A stretch of 64,000 bases of DNA. Source: Anaerolineales bacterium. GTDB lineage: Bacteria > Chloroflexota > Anaerolineae > Anaerolineales > UBA11858. The notes under the pieces were generated by a model. The model had not been told where the DNA came from. It was given only the letters and a program-made list of their open reading frames with translations, and did no database searches. This document shows, piece by piece, positions 35,178 through 43,608 of the stretch (positions are counted from its first letter, which is position 1; each line of letters begins with the position of its first letter). Location: assembly GCA_028278545.1 (NCBI GenBank), contig JANQED010000004.1, positions 1 to 64,000 on the forward strand, in the 5' to 3' direction. A program made the position numbers and the translations under genes.

Positions 35178-36121
35178 GTGATCTTGCGGAAGAGACCCCG
35201 AAAACCTCATACCTGCGTTGGGGTGGGTCGCTTTTAGCCATCGTGTTGTTGGTGTACCTGTTTCGGCGGCAGGGATGGGGGGATATCTACAGCGCCATTC
35301 GTCAGATCCCGGTGTGGCAGCTTATTCTGGCTTTCCTGTTGACGGTTGTATCTCGGCTGGCGGTTGCCGGGCGCTGGTATGCCCTGTTGACTGTTACAGA
35401 GATGGACGTCACCTGGTGGCGGACGCTGCAGTTGACGTTTGCGGGGCTGTTTGCCTCCAATTTCCTCCCCACGACCGTGGGGGGCGATGTAGTCCGTCTT
35501 GCCGGGGCCGTGCAGTTAAAACTGGATAGTGCCATCAGCGCGGCATCCTTGGTCGTTGACCGTCTGGTTGGCCTATTGGGGATGGTGCTGGCTGTCCCGC
35601 TGGGTGCGGGGCCTCTATGGGCCTGGCTGATCACCGCCCAAGGGTGGCGGGATGCCTTTTCGACCAGTTGGCTGCCTTTTCTGCAGATTGGGCAAAAGAA
35701 CCTCTGGACTCGGTTTCGAGATTTATTCAGCCGGGTGGTGAAGTCATTTGCCTTCTGGAGAGATCATCCCACATCGTTGTTGGTATCCTTGGGGATGACC
35801 GGGTTGCACATGCTCTGCCTGTATAGTTCCCTTGCCTTGATGCTGCAAGGGATTGGCGACCCCATACCCTTGTGGCTGATCGGTGGTCTGTGGAGTTTTG
35901 TCTATCTGGTTACCTTGTTGCCCATCTCGATCAACGGGTATGGCGTCCAAGAGATTTCCCTGACCCTGATCTTCACCAACGTCGGCGGCATTTCCATGAA
36001 GAGCGGTCTGACCATAGCTTTGCTCATCCGCACATTGCAGATGGTCGTCAGTTTGCCGGGAGCAGCTTTTGTCCCCTCGATCTTGGGTGGGATTCGTCAG
36101 GGTGAGATAGAAAATGCCTGA
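35174..36121 (+). CDS. UPF0104 family membrane protein
   Basis: 315-aa polytopic protein, paralogue of the one at 33155. It contains RWYALL, ASNFLPTTVGGDVVRLAG, SLVVDRLVGL and LLPISINGYGVQEI. It is coupled to the GT2 by overlapping start and stop codons (ATGA), which argues that the pair works together in making and presenting a lipid-linked sugar. The reaction is not known for this family branch. Confidence 0.83.
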   Translation: MSDLAEETPKTSYLRWGGSLLAIVLLVYLFRRQGWGDIYSAIRQIPVWQLILAFLLTVVSRLAVAGRWYALLTVTEMDVTWWRTLQLTFAGLFASNFLPTTVGGDVVRLAGAVQLKLDSAISAASLVVDRLVGLLGMVLAVPLGAGPLWAWLITAQGWRDAFSTSWLPFLQIGQKNLWTRFRDLFSRVVKSFAFWRDHPTSLLVSLGMTGLHMLCLYSSLALMLQGIGDPIPLWLIGGLWSFVYLVTLLPISINGYGVQEISLTLIFTNVGGISMKSGLTIALLIRTLQMVVSLPGAAFVPSILGGIRQGEIENA

Positions 36122-38165
36122 TCGTTCATTTGTGACCGAAGATTTTGAAAAAATGCTGGGCACACACAAACCTACCCGGGATTTGCGGTGGTTGTTGTTG
36201 GTGCTTTTCGTCCTGCTGATCGGATCGGCATATCAAATTGCTCAGCAGGTTCTGGCCGTGGGGGTGACGTTCACGCCTCGGGCGCAGCGCTGGCTGATGG
36301 TGGTTGGCCTGATTGGTGCTGGGCTTGTTGACCTGGGGGTATTCGCGGCGACCTGGACTTCCTGGTGGGAGAAACTAAGCCTTAGGGTGATCCAGTTCCC
36401 GGGTTTTTTGATCCGTTTCCGTTGGTTGTCCTGGTCCTTGTTAGTGATCGCGATACTGGGATTCCCGGTCTTAGTATTGGGCCTGATGGGCGATCTCTTG
36501 ATCGATGTGTTCCCACGCTTTTTAGCTTTCGGTTTGCTGGTATTTTTAGGAAGTATGTGCTTAAAGGCACTTTTCCCGAGGCTTTCGGCTCGCGGTGCGG
36601 GAATCACCACAAGTTTGATTATGGCCTTCGTATATCACATCGCTTCCCTGCTTATCCAGGTGACCGATTATCCTTTCTCGTTGAGTTGGTCCGAGACCAG
36701 CCGCTATTATCTGGGTTCGCTGTTTGCTGCCCAGAAGATCTATGGGATGCAGATACCCCCCTCGGTGCTGCACCCAACGCGCTATTTGATGCAGTCCGTC
36801 CTGTTTTTTGTGGGGGATTTGCCTCTCTGGGGACACCGTCTTTGGCAGGTTGGGTTGTGGGCCATCTGCGCGATCTGGGCGGCGTACTTGATCGCCCGCC
36901 GCTTAAGATTCCAGAACAGGTTGATGACCTTCCTCGTCGCGCTGTGGGTTTATCTCTCTCTATTCCAAGGGCCGGTTTACTATCATTTGCTGGTTCCGGT
37001 GATCATCATCCTGGGATGGTTCGACCCGCGCAAGTTCTGGCGCGGTTTGTTCTTGGTGATCCTGGCTTCGGCATGGGCGGGGATCAGCCGGGTAAACTGG
37101 TTCCCTGTGCCTGCCATGTTGGCTGCGGCTTTATACATCTTGGAAGAGAAGCAGGGGGATGCTCCCCTTTGGCGCTACCTGACCCCGCCGGCTGTTTGGG
37201 GGATCGTCGGGGTATCGATCGCGTTTGCCTCACAAACTTTATACATGTTTGTCTCAGGTAACGATCCAGACGCTTTTACCTCCAGCTTCACCTCGGATCT
37301 GTTGTGGTATCGCTTATTCCCCAATGTCACCTACCCTTTGGGGATGATCATCAACGTACTGTTGGTTTCATTTCCTTTGTTGTGGGTTTTGGTGGCGCGC
37401 TTTTGGAAATCTCGGGGCGGCTGGTCCGCCATTCGGGTGCTTGGATTGTGGGGGATGATCATCGTGCTGTTGCTGGGTGGTCTAGTGGTCAGTGTGAAGA
37501 TTGGCGGCGGCAGCAATCTGCACAATATGGATGCCTACCTTGTTTTGCTGGTTGTGGTGGGTGGCTATGTTTATTTCTACCGTTTCGTTAACGAGCAAAA
37601 TGGGGCTTCTAAAACGGTATATTATTGGCCCAGGACATTGATCCTGGTTGCGATCCCTGTTTTCCTGGCTGTGAGATCGGGTGCGCCATTAGATTTGCCA
37701 GCTCCGCGCGTTGTAGCCGCTTCGTTAGATGCCCTTCATCAGCATGTGAACCATGCTGCCCGGGATGGCGGAGATGTGCTGTTCATCTCGCAGCGCCACC
37801 TTTTACACTTCGATGATGCTGTTGATGTACCGTTGATCCCGGAATACGAGAAAGTGTTCTTCATGGAAATGGTCATGTCGAAGAACCCGGCTTATCTAAA
37901 CAATTTTTACGACGATCTTCAATCTCAACGCTTTGCGGCGATTGTTTCCGACCAGGCTCTTGAACACTATAAGGGTCGCGACGAAGCCTGGTCAGAAGAG
38001 CATAATGTCTGGGTGCAGTTTGTCTCGCGGCCTTTGCTATGTTACTACCAGCCGCGCCTGACTCTCAGAGTAGTACATGCTCAAGTGTTGTTTCCCAGGC
38101 CAAACGTGGAAGGGTGTCCGATCATTTCTGAGAATCAGCAGATTTTTGCTGGTAGCTCTCAGTAA
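36114..38165 (+). CDS. Uncharacterised GT-C-like membrane protein, paralogue A
   Basis: 683-aa protein with about twelve helices and a soluble C-terminal domain (about 545-683). Its features recur in the 696-aa protein at 51590: DYPFSLSWSE in the first large outside loop (acidic site expected for GT-C catalysis), SVKIGGGSNLHN (from residue 460), and a C-terminal block with VLFISQRHLLHF, PLIPEYEK and FYDDLQSQRFAAIVSD. None of these motifs is recognised from a named family. Start ATG overlaps the UPF0104 gene by 8 bases. It is likely a lipid-linked-sugar-dependent glycosyltransferase, but this is inference. Confidence 0.65.
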   Translation: MPDRSFVTEDFEKMLGTHKPTRDLRWLLLVLFVLLIGSAYQIAQQVLAVGVTFTPRAQRWLMVVGLIGAGLVDLGVFAATWTSWWEKLSLRVIQFPGFLIRFRWLSWSLLVIAILGFPVLVLGLMGDLLIDVFPRFLAFGLLVFLGSMCLKALFPRLSARGAGITTSLIMAFVYHIASLLIQVTDYPFSLSWSETSRYYLGSLFAAQKIYGMQIPPSVLHPTRYLMQSVLFFVGDLPLWGHRLWQVGLWAICAIWAAYLIARRLRFQNRLMTFLVALWVYLSLFQGPVYYHLLVPVIIILGWFDPRKFWRGLFLVILASAWAGISRVNWFPVPAMLAAALYILEEKQGDAPLWRYLTPPAVWGIVGVSIAFASQTLYMFVSGNDPDAFTSSFTSDLLWYRLFPNVTYPLGMIINVLLVSFPLLWVLVARFWKSRGGWSAIRVLGLWGMIIVLLLGGLVVSVKIGGGSNLHNMDAYLVLLVVVGGYVYFYRFVNEQNGASKTVYYWPRTLILVAIPVFLAVRSGAPLDLPAPRVVAASLDALHQHVNHAARDGGDVLFISQRHLLHFDDAVDVPLIPEYEKVFFMEMVMSKNPAYLNNFYDDLQSQRFAAIVSDQALEHYKGRDEAWSEEHNVWVQFVSRPLLCYYQPRLTLRVVHAQVLFPRPNVEGCPIISENQQIFAGSSQ

Positions 38166-38177
38166 CGGCAGTTACAT

Positions 38178-38213
38178 AGCATATCTGTCCAGACTTCGGA
38201 AGTCTCGTATGCT
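38178..38213. repeat. Two-tier hairpin
   Basis: AGCATA/TATGCT outer arms (38178-38183 and 38208-38213) enclose a tight inner stem AGACTT-CGG-AAGTCT (38191-38205), a few bases after the stop of the preceding gene. There is no T-run, so a transcript-end structure is only possible. Confidence 0.4.
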
Positions 38214-38247
38214 GAGATACCGTCATTCTGGCTGATCAATCTGACAA

Positions 38248-39399
38248 ATGCGAATCCTGATCATCAACAGTGAATATCCACCCATTGGTGGCGGCGCGGG
38301 GAAGGCCAGCGCCAATCTTGCCCGCGAACTTGTTGGTCGTGGACAAGAGGTATCGGTGTTGACCGCTCATTTCGCCGGTCTGCCGCGCGAGACCAGGCAG
38401 GATGGGTTACACATTCTCCGCATAAAGGCTCTACGCCGCCGCCTGGATCGCTCCAGCGCTTTGGAGCAGATCGTCTTCATGTTTGCCAGCAGTTTTCATA
38501 CTTTGGCCTTGCTGCGCAAATGGCGACCGGATGTGATCATTGCCTTTTTTGGCGTCCCTAGCGGAGCAGCGGCCTGGTGTGCGAACATTTTTTCAGGAAT
38601 CCCCTATTTTGTATCCTTGCGGGGCGGTGATGTGCCTGGGTTTCGGCCTTATGATTTCGCTATGTATCACAGGCTTGTCGCCCCATTATTGCGTACCATC
38701 TGGCGGCGTTCATCTGGATTGGTAGCCAACAGCAGGGGGCTGAAAAACTTGGCCGAGGCATTTGATTCAGATGTGCCCATAGAAATTATCCCCAATGGGG
38801 TAGATCTGCAGCGCTACACCCCCGGCGATCGGGATTGGGACCCCCCGCGTTTGCTTTTCGTCGGGCGGCTGGTATATCAAAAGGGGATTGATATCTTGTT
38901 AGAGGCCCTGCGGGGGTTGGAATCTCATCCGTGGGAGTTGTCGTTGGTGGGGGATGGGCCGGGAAATGCATCTTTGCGTTCGTTGGCGCAGGAATATGGT
39001 ATCTCAGATCGTGTAGACTTTGTGAGCTGGTTAGACGGCGATGCTTTACTCGATCAATACCAGGGTGCCAATCTGTTTGTTTTCCCATCTCGCCATGAGG
39101 GCATGCCCAATGCTGTGCTGGAAGCCATGGCGTGCGGCCTGCCTGTGATCGCCACCAGGATTGCGGGCAATGAAGAACTGGTGATAGATGGCGAAAATGG
39201 GTTATTAGTCCCTCCTGAAGACCCCGATGCCCTGCGCGATGCTATCTATGCGCTGCTAGATGCCCCTGCTGTTCGGCAGCAAATGGGAGCAGCGAGCCGT
39301 CAGCATGTTGCAACGCATTATTCCTGGGGGAAAGTGGCCGAAGATTTTTTGACTTTGATTGAAAGCGCGACTCATGATGGAACTGATCGTCAGGATTAA
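38248..39399 (+). CDS. Glycosyltransferase family 4
   Basis: 383-aa GT-B enzyme with MRILIINSEYPPIGGGAGKA, VSLRGGDVPGF, IPNGVDLQRY, FVGRLVYQKGID, VGDGPGNASL and a canonical donor motif EGMPNAVLEAMACGLPVIAT. It is close in design to the GT4 at 30305 but retains the standard EX7E. It probably adds one residue of the repeat unit in the cytoplasm. It precedes the AsnB gene by 40 bases. Confidence 0.88.
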   Translation: MRILIINSEYPPIGGGAGKASANLARELVGRGQEVSVLTAHFAGLPRETRQDGLHILRIKALRRRLDRSSALEQIVFMFASSFHTLALLRKWRPDVIIAFFGVPSGAAAWCANIFSGIPYFVSLRGGDVPGFRPYDFAMYHRLVAPLLRTIWRRSSGLVANSRGLKNLAEAFDSDVPIEIIPNGVDLQRYTPGDRDWDPPRLLFVGRLVYQKGIDILLEALRGLESHPWELSLVGDGPGNASLRSLAQEYGISDRVDFVSWLDGDALLDQYQGANLFVFPSRHEGMPNAVLEAMACGLPVIATRIAGNEELVIDGENGLLVPPEDPDALRDAIYALLDAPAVRQQMGAASRQHVATHYSWGKVAEDFLTLIESATHDGTDRQD

Positions 39400-39439
39400 T
39401 TTGCTGCTCGTCTGTCACCCGTCTCCAGTCCTTTGAACT

Positions 39440-41338
39440 ATGTGCGGAATCTGCGGAATCATCGATACGAAACCCCATCCGGTTGATCAGTCTGCCTTAG
39501 AAGGCATGAATGCAGCTATTGCCCATCGCGGGCCGGATAGCGATGGTTTTTACATCCGTCCCGGCGTGGGATTGGCCGTGCGCCGTCTGGCGATCATCGA
39601 TTTACAGACGGGGGATCAACCGATCTCCAACGAGGATCAAACCATTTGGGTCGTGCAGAACGGTGAGATTTATAATTTCCCCGAGTTGCGCGCGGATTTG
39701 GAAAAACGCGGCCACATTTTCAAGACGAACACGGATACAGAGTGTATCGTACATCTATATGAAGAGTACGGCGACGAATGTGTGCAGCACATGCGCGGTA
39801 TGTTCGTCTTCGCCCTCTGGGATGAGAAGTCCGAGCGATTGCTGATTGCGCGGGATCGCATGGGGCAGAAACCGCTCTATTATGCAAACCAGAACGGCAG
39901 GCTGTATTTCAGCTCTGAGCTTACCAGTCTGCTGCTGGCTTTGCCAAGTAAATCAGAGGTCCATTTACCTGCTATTGATTTCTACCTAAGCTTGCAGTAT
40001 ATCCCCGAGCCGCTAACACCTTACGAAGGCGTGTTCAAACTTCCGGCTGCGCACCAATTGACGCTCGAACGTTCGAACCATCAATCTGTTAACGTTCAGC
40101 GTTACTGGCAGTTGGGATATGAGCCTAAATGGACAGCCCCAGAAGCCCAGCTTATCGAGCAGTTGCGCAGCCAGCTGCGAGATGCTGTTGTGATGCGCAT
40201 GATCAGCGATGTGCCCCTGGGTGCTCATCTCAGTGGCGGCATCGATTCCAGCATCGTCGTGGCGCTGATGGCGCAGGCCAGCTCATTGCCGGTGAAGACT
40301 TTCTCAGTTGGTTTTGAAGAAGCCTCCTTTTCTGAATTGCCCTACGCCCGGGCGGTAGCAGAACACTATGCGACTGATCACCATGAGTTCACACTCACCT
40401 TTGGGGATATCCCGGCCACAATTTCGCAGTTGATTGCCCACTTTGGAGAACCGCTTGCCGATCCTTCGGCGCTCCCTCTTTATCATCTGGCGCGCTTGAC
40501 CCGGCAGCACGTCACCGTCGCTTTGAATGGGGATGGGGGGGATGAAGCCTTTGCGGGTTATCATCGTTATTGGCTGGACCCCTGGGCCAATCGCTACGCA
40601 CGTTTGCCGTTGATCCTGACCGAGAAGCTGGTTCCTGCTCTCACGCGTATGCTACCGAACACGAAAGACAACCCGGTGGGCAGTGATCTCGTGGATGGAC
40701 TCAAGCGCCTCGAGCAGCTCGTTGCCATTGATCCGCGGGCCAGCATCTTGCGCTGGGGCTCATATTTTTCTCCGGCCTGGAAAAGGTCTCTTTGGCGGGA
40801 AGAATTTCAAGCTCTGCTGGAAGACCGTCAGGCGGAATCCTTCTTGGTGGGCAAGTTTGAAGAGGCGTTTGCGGAATCCTTCATGGATCGTACGCTCTAC
40901 GCCGATATCCATTCCTATTTGCCGGGGGATTTGTTGGTCAAAGCCGACCGCATGACCATGGCGCACTCTTTAGAGGGTCGTTCACCGTTCTTGGATCACG
41001 AACTTGCTGCCTGGGCCGCGCGCCTGCCAGAGAACATGAAGGTGCGTGGTCGCCAGGGGAAATATTTGCTGCGCAAAGCCTTCGCCGGAGACCTGCCGCC
41101 ACGCCTCCACACGCGGGGGAAGCAGGGGTTCGGGGTCCCGTTGGGGGATTGGTTCCGAGGGCCGCTTGCCGAATGGGCGCGCGATGTCATCCTAGCTCCT
41201 CAGAGTCAACTGGATCAATGGTTTGAATCCCATCCCCGCCAGCAGCTTTTAGAAGAACATGCCGCTGGCCGGGCCAATCATGGCAAACGGATTTATGCCC
41301 TGCTGGTGTTGGGTTTGTGGGCCGAAAGCGGTCAATGA
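39440..41338 (+). CDS. asnB: Asparagine synthetase B-type glutamine amidotransferase
   Basis: 632-aa enzyme. The N-terminal class II glutaminase domain starts with Cys2 (MCGICGIID) and has AIAHRGPDS, RLAIIDL and NGEIYNF. The C-terminal ATP-dependent synthetase has the PP-loop HLSGGIDSSIV. AsnB homologues in O-antigen clusters (for example WbpS in Pseudomonas) amidate uronic acids, and this locus also contains a nucleotide-sugar dehydrogenase. The role could therefore be sugar amidation rather than asparagine synthesis. A terminator at 41426 follows. Confidence 0.92.
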   Translation: MCGICGIIDTKPHPVDQSALEGMNAAIAHRGPDSDGFYIRPGVGLAVRRLAIIDLQTGDQPISNEDQTIWVVQNGEIYNFPELRADLEKRGHIFKTNTDTECIVHLYEEYGDECVQHMRGMFVFALWDEKSERLLIARDRMGQKPLYYANQNGRLYFSSELTSLLLALPSKSEVHLPAIDFYLSLQYIPEPLTPYEGVFKLPAAHQLTLERSNHQSVNVQRYWQLGYEPKWTAPEAQLIEQLRSQLRDAVVMRMISDVPLGAHLSGGIDSSIVVALMAQASSLPVKTFSVGFEEASFSELPYARAVAEHYATDHHEFTLTFGDIPATISQLIAHFGEPLADPSALPLYHLARLTRQHVTVALNGDGGDEAFAGYHRYWLDPWANRYARLPLILTEKLVPALTRMLPNTKDNPVGSDLVDGLKRLEQLVAIDPRASILRWGSYFSPAWKRSLWREEFQALLEDRQAESFLVGKFEEAFAESFMDRTLYADIHSYLPGDLLVKADRMTMAHSLEGRSPFLDHELAAWAARLPENMKVRGRQGKYLLRKAFAGDLPPRLHTRGKQGFGVPLGDWFRGPLAEWARDVILAPQSQLDQWFESHPRQQLLEEHAAGRANHGKRIYALLVLGLWAESGQ

Positions 41339-41368
41339 TTTGTTTCCAGTGGCCGGATGAGGCCTTTC

Positions 41369-41397
41369 TTGACAAACCTTTTATATGGTGGCAAGAT
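41369..41397 (+). promoter_or_regulatory. Possible promoter before the ABC exporter
   Basis: A perfect TTGACA (41369-41374) with a 17-nt spacer and a poor -10 (CAAGAT, 41392-41397). A hairpin with T-run follows about 30 bases downstream and before the exporter genes, so if used it would give an attenuated transcript. Confidence 0.3.
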
Positions 41398-41425
41398 TCT
41401 TGGGCTGAATCTAGAAGGAAAGGAT

Positions 41426-41452
41426 AAGTGGGTCGAGTACCCACTTTTATTT
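41426..41452 (+). terminator. Intrinsic terminator after asnB
   Basis: 8-bp stem AAGTGGGT/ACCCACTT (41426-41433 and 41439-41446) with a 5-nt loop, followed by TTATTT. It lies 88 bases after asnB and 49 bases before the ABC permease. Confidence 0.75.
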
Positions 41453-41500
41453 CGTAACCAGGACAATTTTTTTCGAAATAGCTTGGGTTGAAAAACCATA

Positions 41501-42340
41501 GTGACGAAAAATACTATTAGCCCCCACTACCACAGAATCCAGCGCTCCAGTGGCTGGTCGGCGCTCAACATTTTGGATTTGTGGAAATACCGGGATTTGT
41601 TTTTCATCCTGGCAATGCGGGATGTGAAATTGCGCTATCGACAAACCGCTTTGGGGGTGACCTGGGTTATCTTGCAGCCGATTTTGACATCCGGTATTTT
41701 CGCGGTTATTTTTGGTTTATTGGCGGAATTGCCCTCCGATGATTCGCCATACCTGCTTTTTGCCTTTGCTGGCACATTGCCTTGGACATTGTTCGCCCAA
41801 TCGCTGCAGCGGGCGGGGGGCAGCCTGGTGAGCGGCCGCGAAATGATCTCCAAAGTATATTTCCCGCGGCTGATCTTGCCGATCTCAAGCTCATTTTCTG
41901 TCGTCGTCGATTTCTTGGTTGGCTTAGCATCGATCAGTGTGCTTTTTCTTATTTATAAGGAGCCGCTTACCTGGAATTTATTGGCCATACCTGGGTTAGT
42001 CCTGGTAAATCTGCTCATTGCTGTCGGCGTCAGCTTTTGGATTTCGGCTTTCAGTGTCCACTATCGCGATTTCATTTATGCTCTCCCATTTTTGGTTCAG
42101 GCGTGGATGTATGCCTCACCGGTTGCCTACGCCACCAGCATTGTGCCAGAGAAATGGGTTGCGCTGTATTCTCTAAACCCGATGGTGGGTGTTATTGAAG
42201 GGTTCCGTTGGTCTTTGTTAGGCCAGGGCGAGTTCCCCTGGATTTCCTTCGGGATATCTATTGCCATGGGGTTGGTTATTTTCTTGTTCGGCGCGCTTGT
42301 TTTCCGCCGTATAGAACGAGGTTTTGCGGATGTAATCTGA
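41501..42340 (+). CDS. ABC-2 polysaccharide export permease (Wzm-like)
   Basis: 279-aa permease with six helices of the TagG/KpsM/Wzm type, starting at GTG. It has SGWSALNILDLWKYRDLFF, RDVKLRYRQTALGVTWVILQP and FRRIERGFADVI. It forms the channel of an ABC exporter for a finished, lipid-linked polysaccharide. Its stop shares one base with the ATP-binding partner. It is clearly paralogous to the permease at 62710. Confidence 0.9.
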   Translation: MTKNTISPHYHRIQRSSGWSALNILDLWKYRDLFFILAMRDVKLRYRQTALGVTWVILQPILTSGIFAVIFGLLAELPSDDSPYLLFAFAGTLPWTLFAQSLQRAGGSLVSGREMISKVYFPRLILPISSSFSVVVDFLVGLASISVLFLIYKEPLTWNLLAIPGLVLVNLLIAVGVSFWISAFSVHYRDFIYALPFLVQAWMYASPVAYATSIVPEKWVALYSLNPMVGVIEGFRWSLLGQGEFPWISFGISIAMGLVIFLFGALVFRRIERGFADVI

Positions 42341-43608
42341 TGGCATATCCAGCGATCAGTATTCAAGAAATGAGCAAGGTTTATCGGATTGATCCTGCGA
42401 CAGGGGGTGCGGCGTCGCGCACGCTGCAGGAAGATCTGGTAGATTTCGCCAGACGGCCTTTACGACGCTCTGCATCTTCAAGGAAGCAAGAGATTTGGGC
42501 CTTGCGTGATGTTTCTTTCGACGTCCAGGAGGGCGAAGTTATCGGTTTGATTGGGCGCAATGGGGCTGGTAAGAGCACGCTTTTGAAGGTCTTATCTCGG
42601 ATTACTGAACCGACTTCTGGATATGCAGATATAAATGGGCGGGTTGGTGCATTGTTGGAAGTGGGCACTGGTTTCCACACAGAATTAACTGGACGGGAAA
42701 ATATTTATTTGAGTGGTGCCATCTTAGGGATGAGAAGGTCAGAGATCGAACGTAAGTTTGACCAGATTGTCGAATTCTCTGGCGTGAGTCAGTATATCGA
42801 GACGCCCGTCAAACGTTACTCAAGCGGCATGGCTGTCAGGCTGGCATTTGCTGTGGCAGCTCATTTGGACCCTGAAATTCTGTTAGTGGACGAAGTGCTT
42901 GCTGTCGGCGATGCTTCTTTCCAGAAGAAATCGCTGGGAAAGATGTCCGAAGTCGCTGAAAGCGGCCGCACGGTCATTTTTGTCAGCCACAATATGGGTG
43001 CGATCAAAAATCTATGTACGCGGGCGATATTGCTTGATGGGGGAGAAGTGCTGGCAGATGGTGATGTCAATAGTGTCGTACAGCAATATCTAGTCTCATC
43101 CAGTGAAAATGGGGAGTGGCATACTGAGATTGCTGAGAGGACTGATCGTCAAGGAAGTGGAAAGCTGCGATTTACTGGATTCCAGTTGTTGGGACTCCAG
43201 GAAAGTGTTGTGGATGCTGCCGTGGCCGGTGAGTCGATCGATTTTGCGCTCTCTTATCGGCGGTCTTCGGACACTTTTCAAAGTGCTCGGATCATGATCT
43301 GGTTGCGAGATGCGTTTACTAAAGGATTGCTGAGATTCGGAACAGATTTGACCGGGCAGGATTTTGAGAGCCTACCTCAAGAGGGGAGAATCATCTGTCA
43401 TGTGCCGCGTTTCTCACTCCGATCGGGACGTTATTATATCGACCTGGGTGCTGATGTAGATGGTGTTAAGGCAGATCGCGTTATTAGAGCAGTAACGCTT
43501 GACGTAATGGGGGGGGATTATTATGGAAGTGGTAAGATTCCTACGCATCCAAATGATGGCGATGTCTTGTGTGATCATGAATGGACAGTTGAGATAATCG
43601 AAGAATGA
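42340..43608 (+). CDS. ABC-transporter ATPase with glycan-binding C-terminus (Wzt-like)
   Basis: 422-aa protein. The nucleotide-binding domain (about 1-255) has IGRNGAGKST (Walker A), YSSGMAVRLAFA (signature), LLVDEVLAVGD (Walker B) and VSHNMGAI (H-loop). An extra C-terminal beta-sandwich (about 280-422, including FRSARIMIWLRD-like and SLRSGRYYIDLGADV segments) is typical of Wzt_C domains that read the polymer end. ATG 42340 overlaps the permease stop by one base. The next gene overlaps by 4 bases. Confidence 0.9.
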   Translation: MAYPAISIQEMSKVYRIDPATGGAASRTLQEDLVDFARRPLRRSASSRKQEIWALRDVSFDVQEGEVIGLIGRNGAGKSTLLKVLSRITEPTSGYADINGRVGALLEVGTGFHTELTGRENIYLSGAILGMRRSEIERKFDQIVEFSGVSQYIETPVKRYSSGMAVRLAFAVAAHLDPEILLVDEVLAVGDASFQKKSLGKMSEVAESGRTVIFVSHNMGAIKNLCTRAILLDGGEVLADGDVNSVVQQYLVSSSENGEWHTEIAERTDRQGSGKLRFTGFQLLGLQESVVDAAVAGESIDFALSYRRSSDTFQSARIMIWLRDAFTKGLLRFGTDLTGQDFESLPQEGRIICHVPRFSLRSGRYYIDLGADVDGVKADRVIRAVTLDVMGGDYYGSGKIPTHPNDGDVLCDHEWTVEIIEE

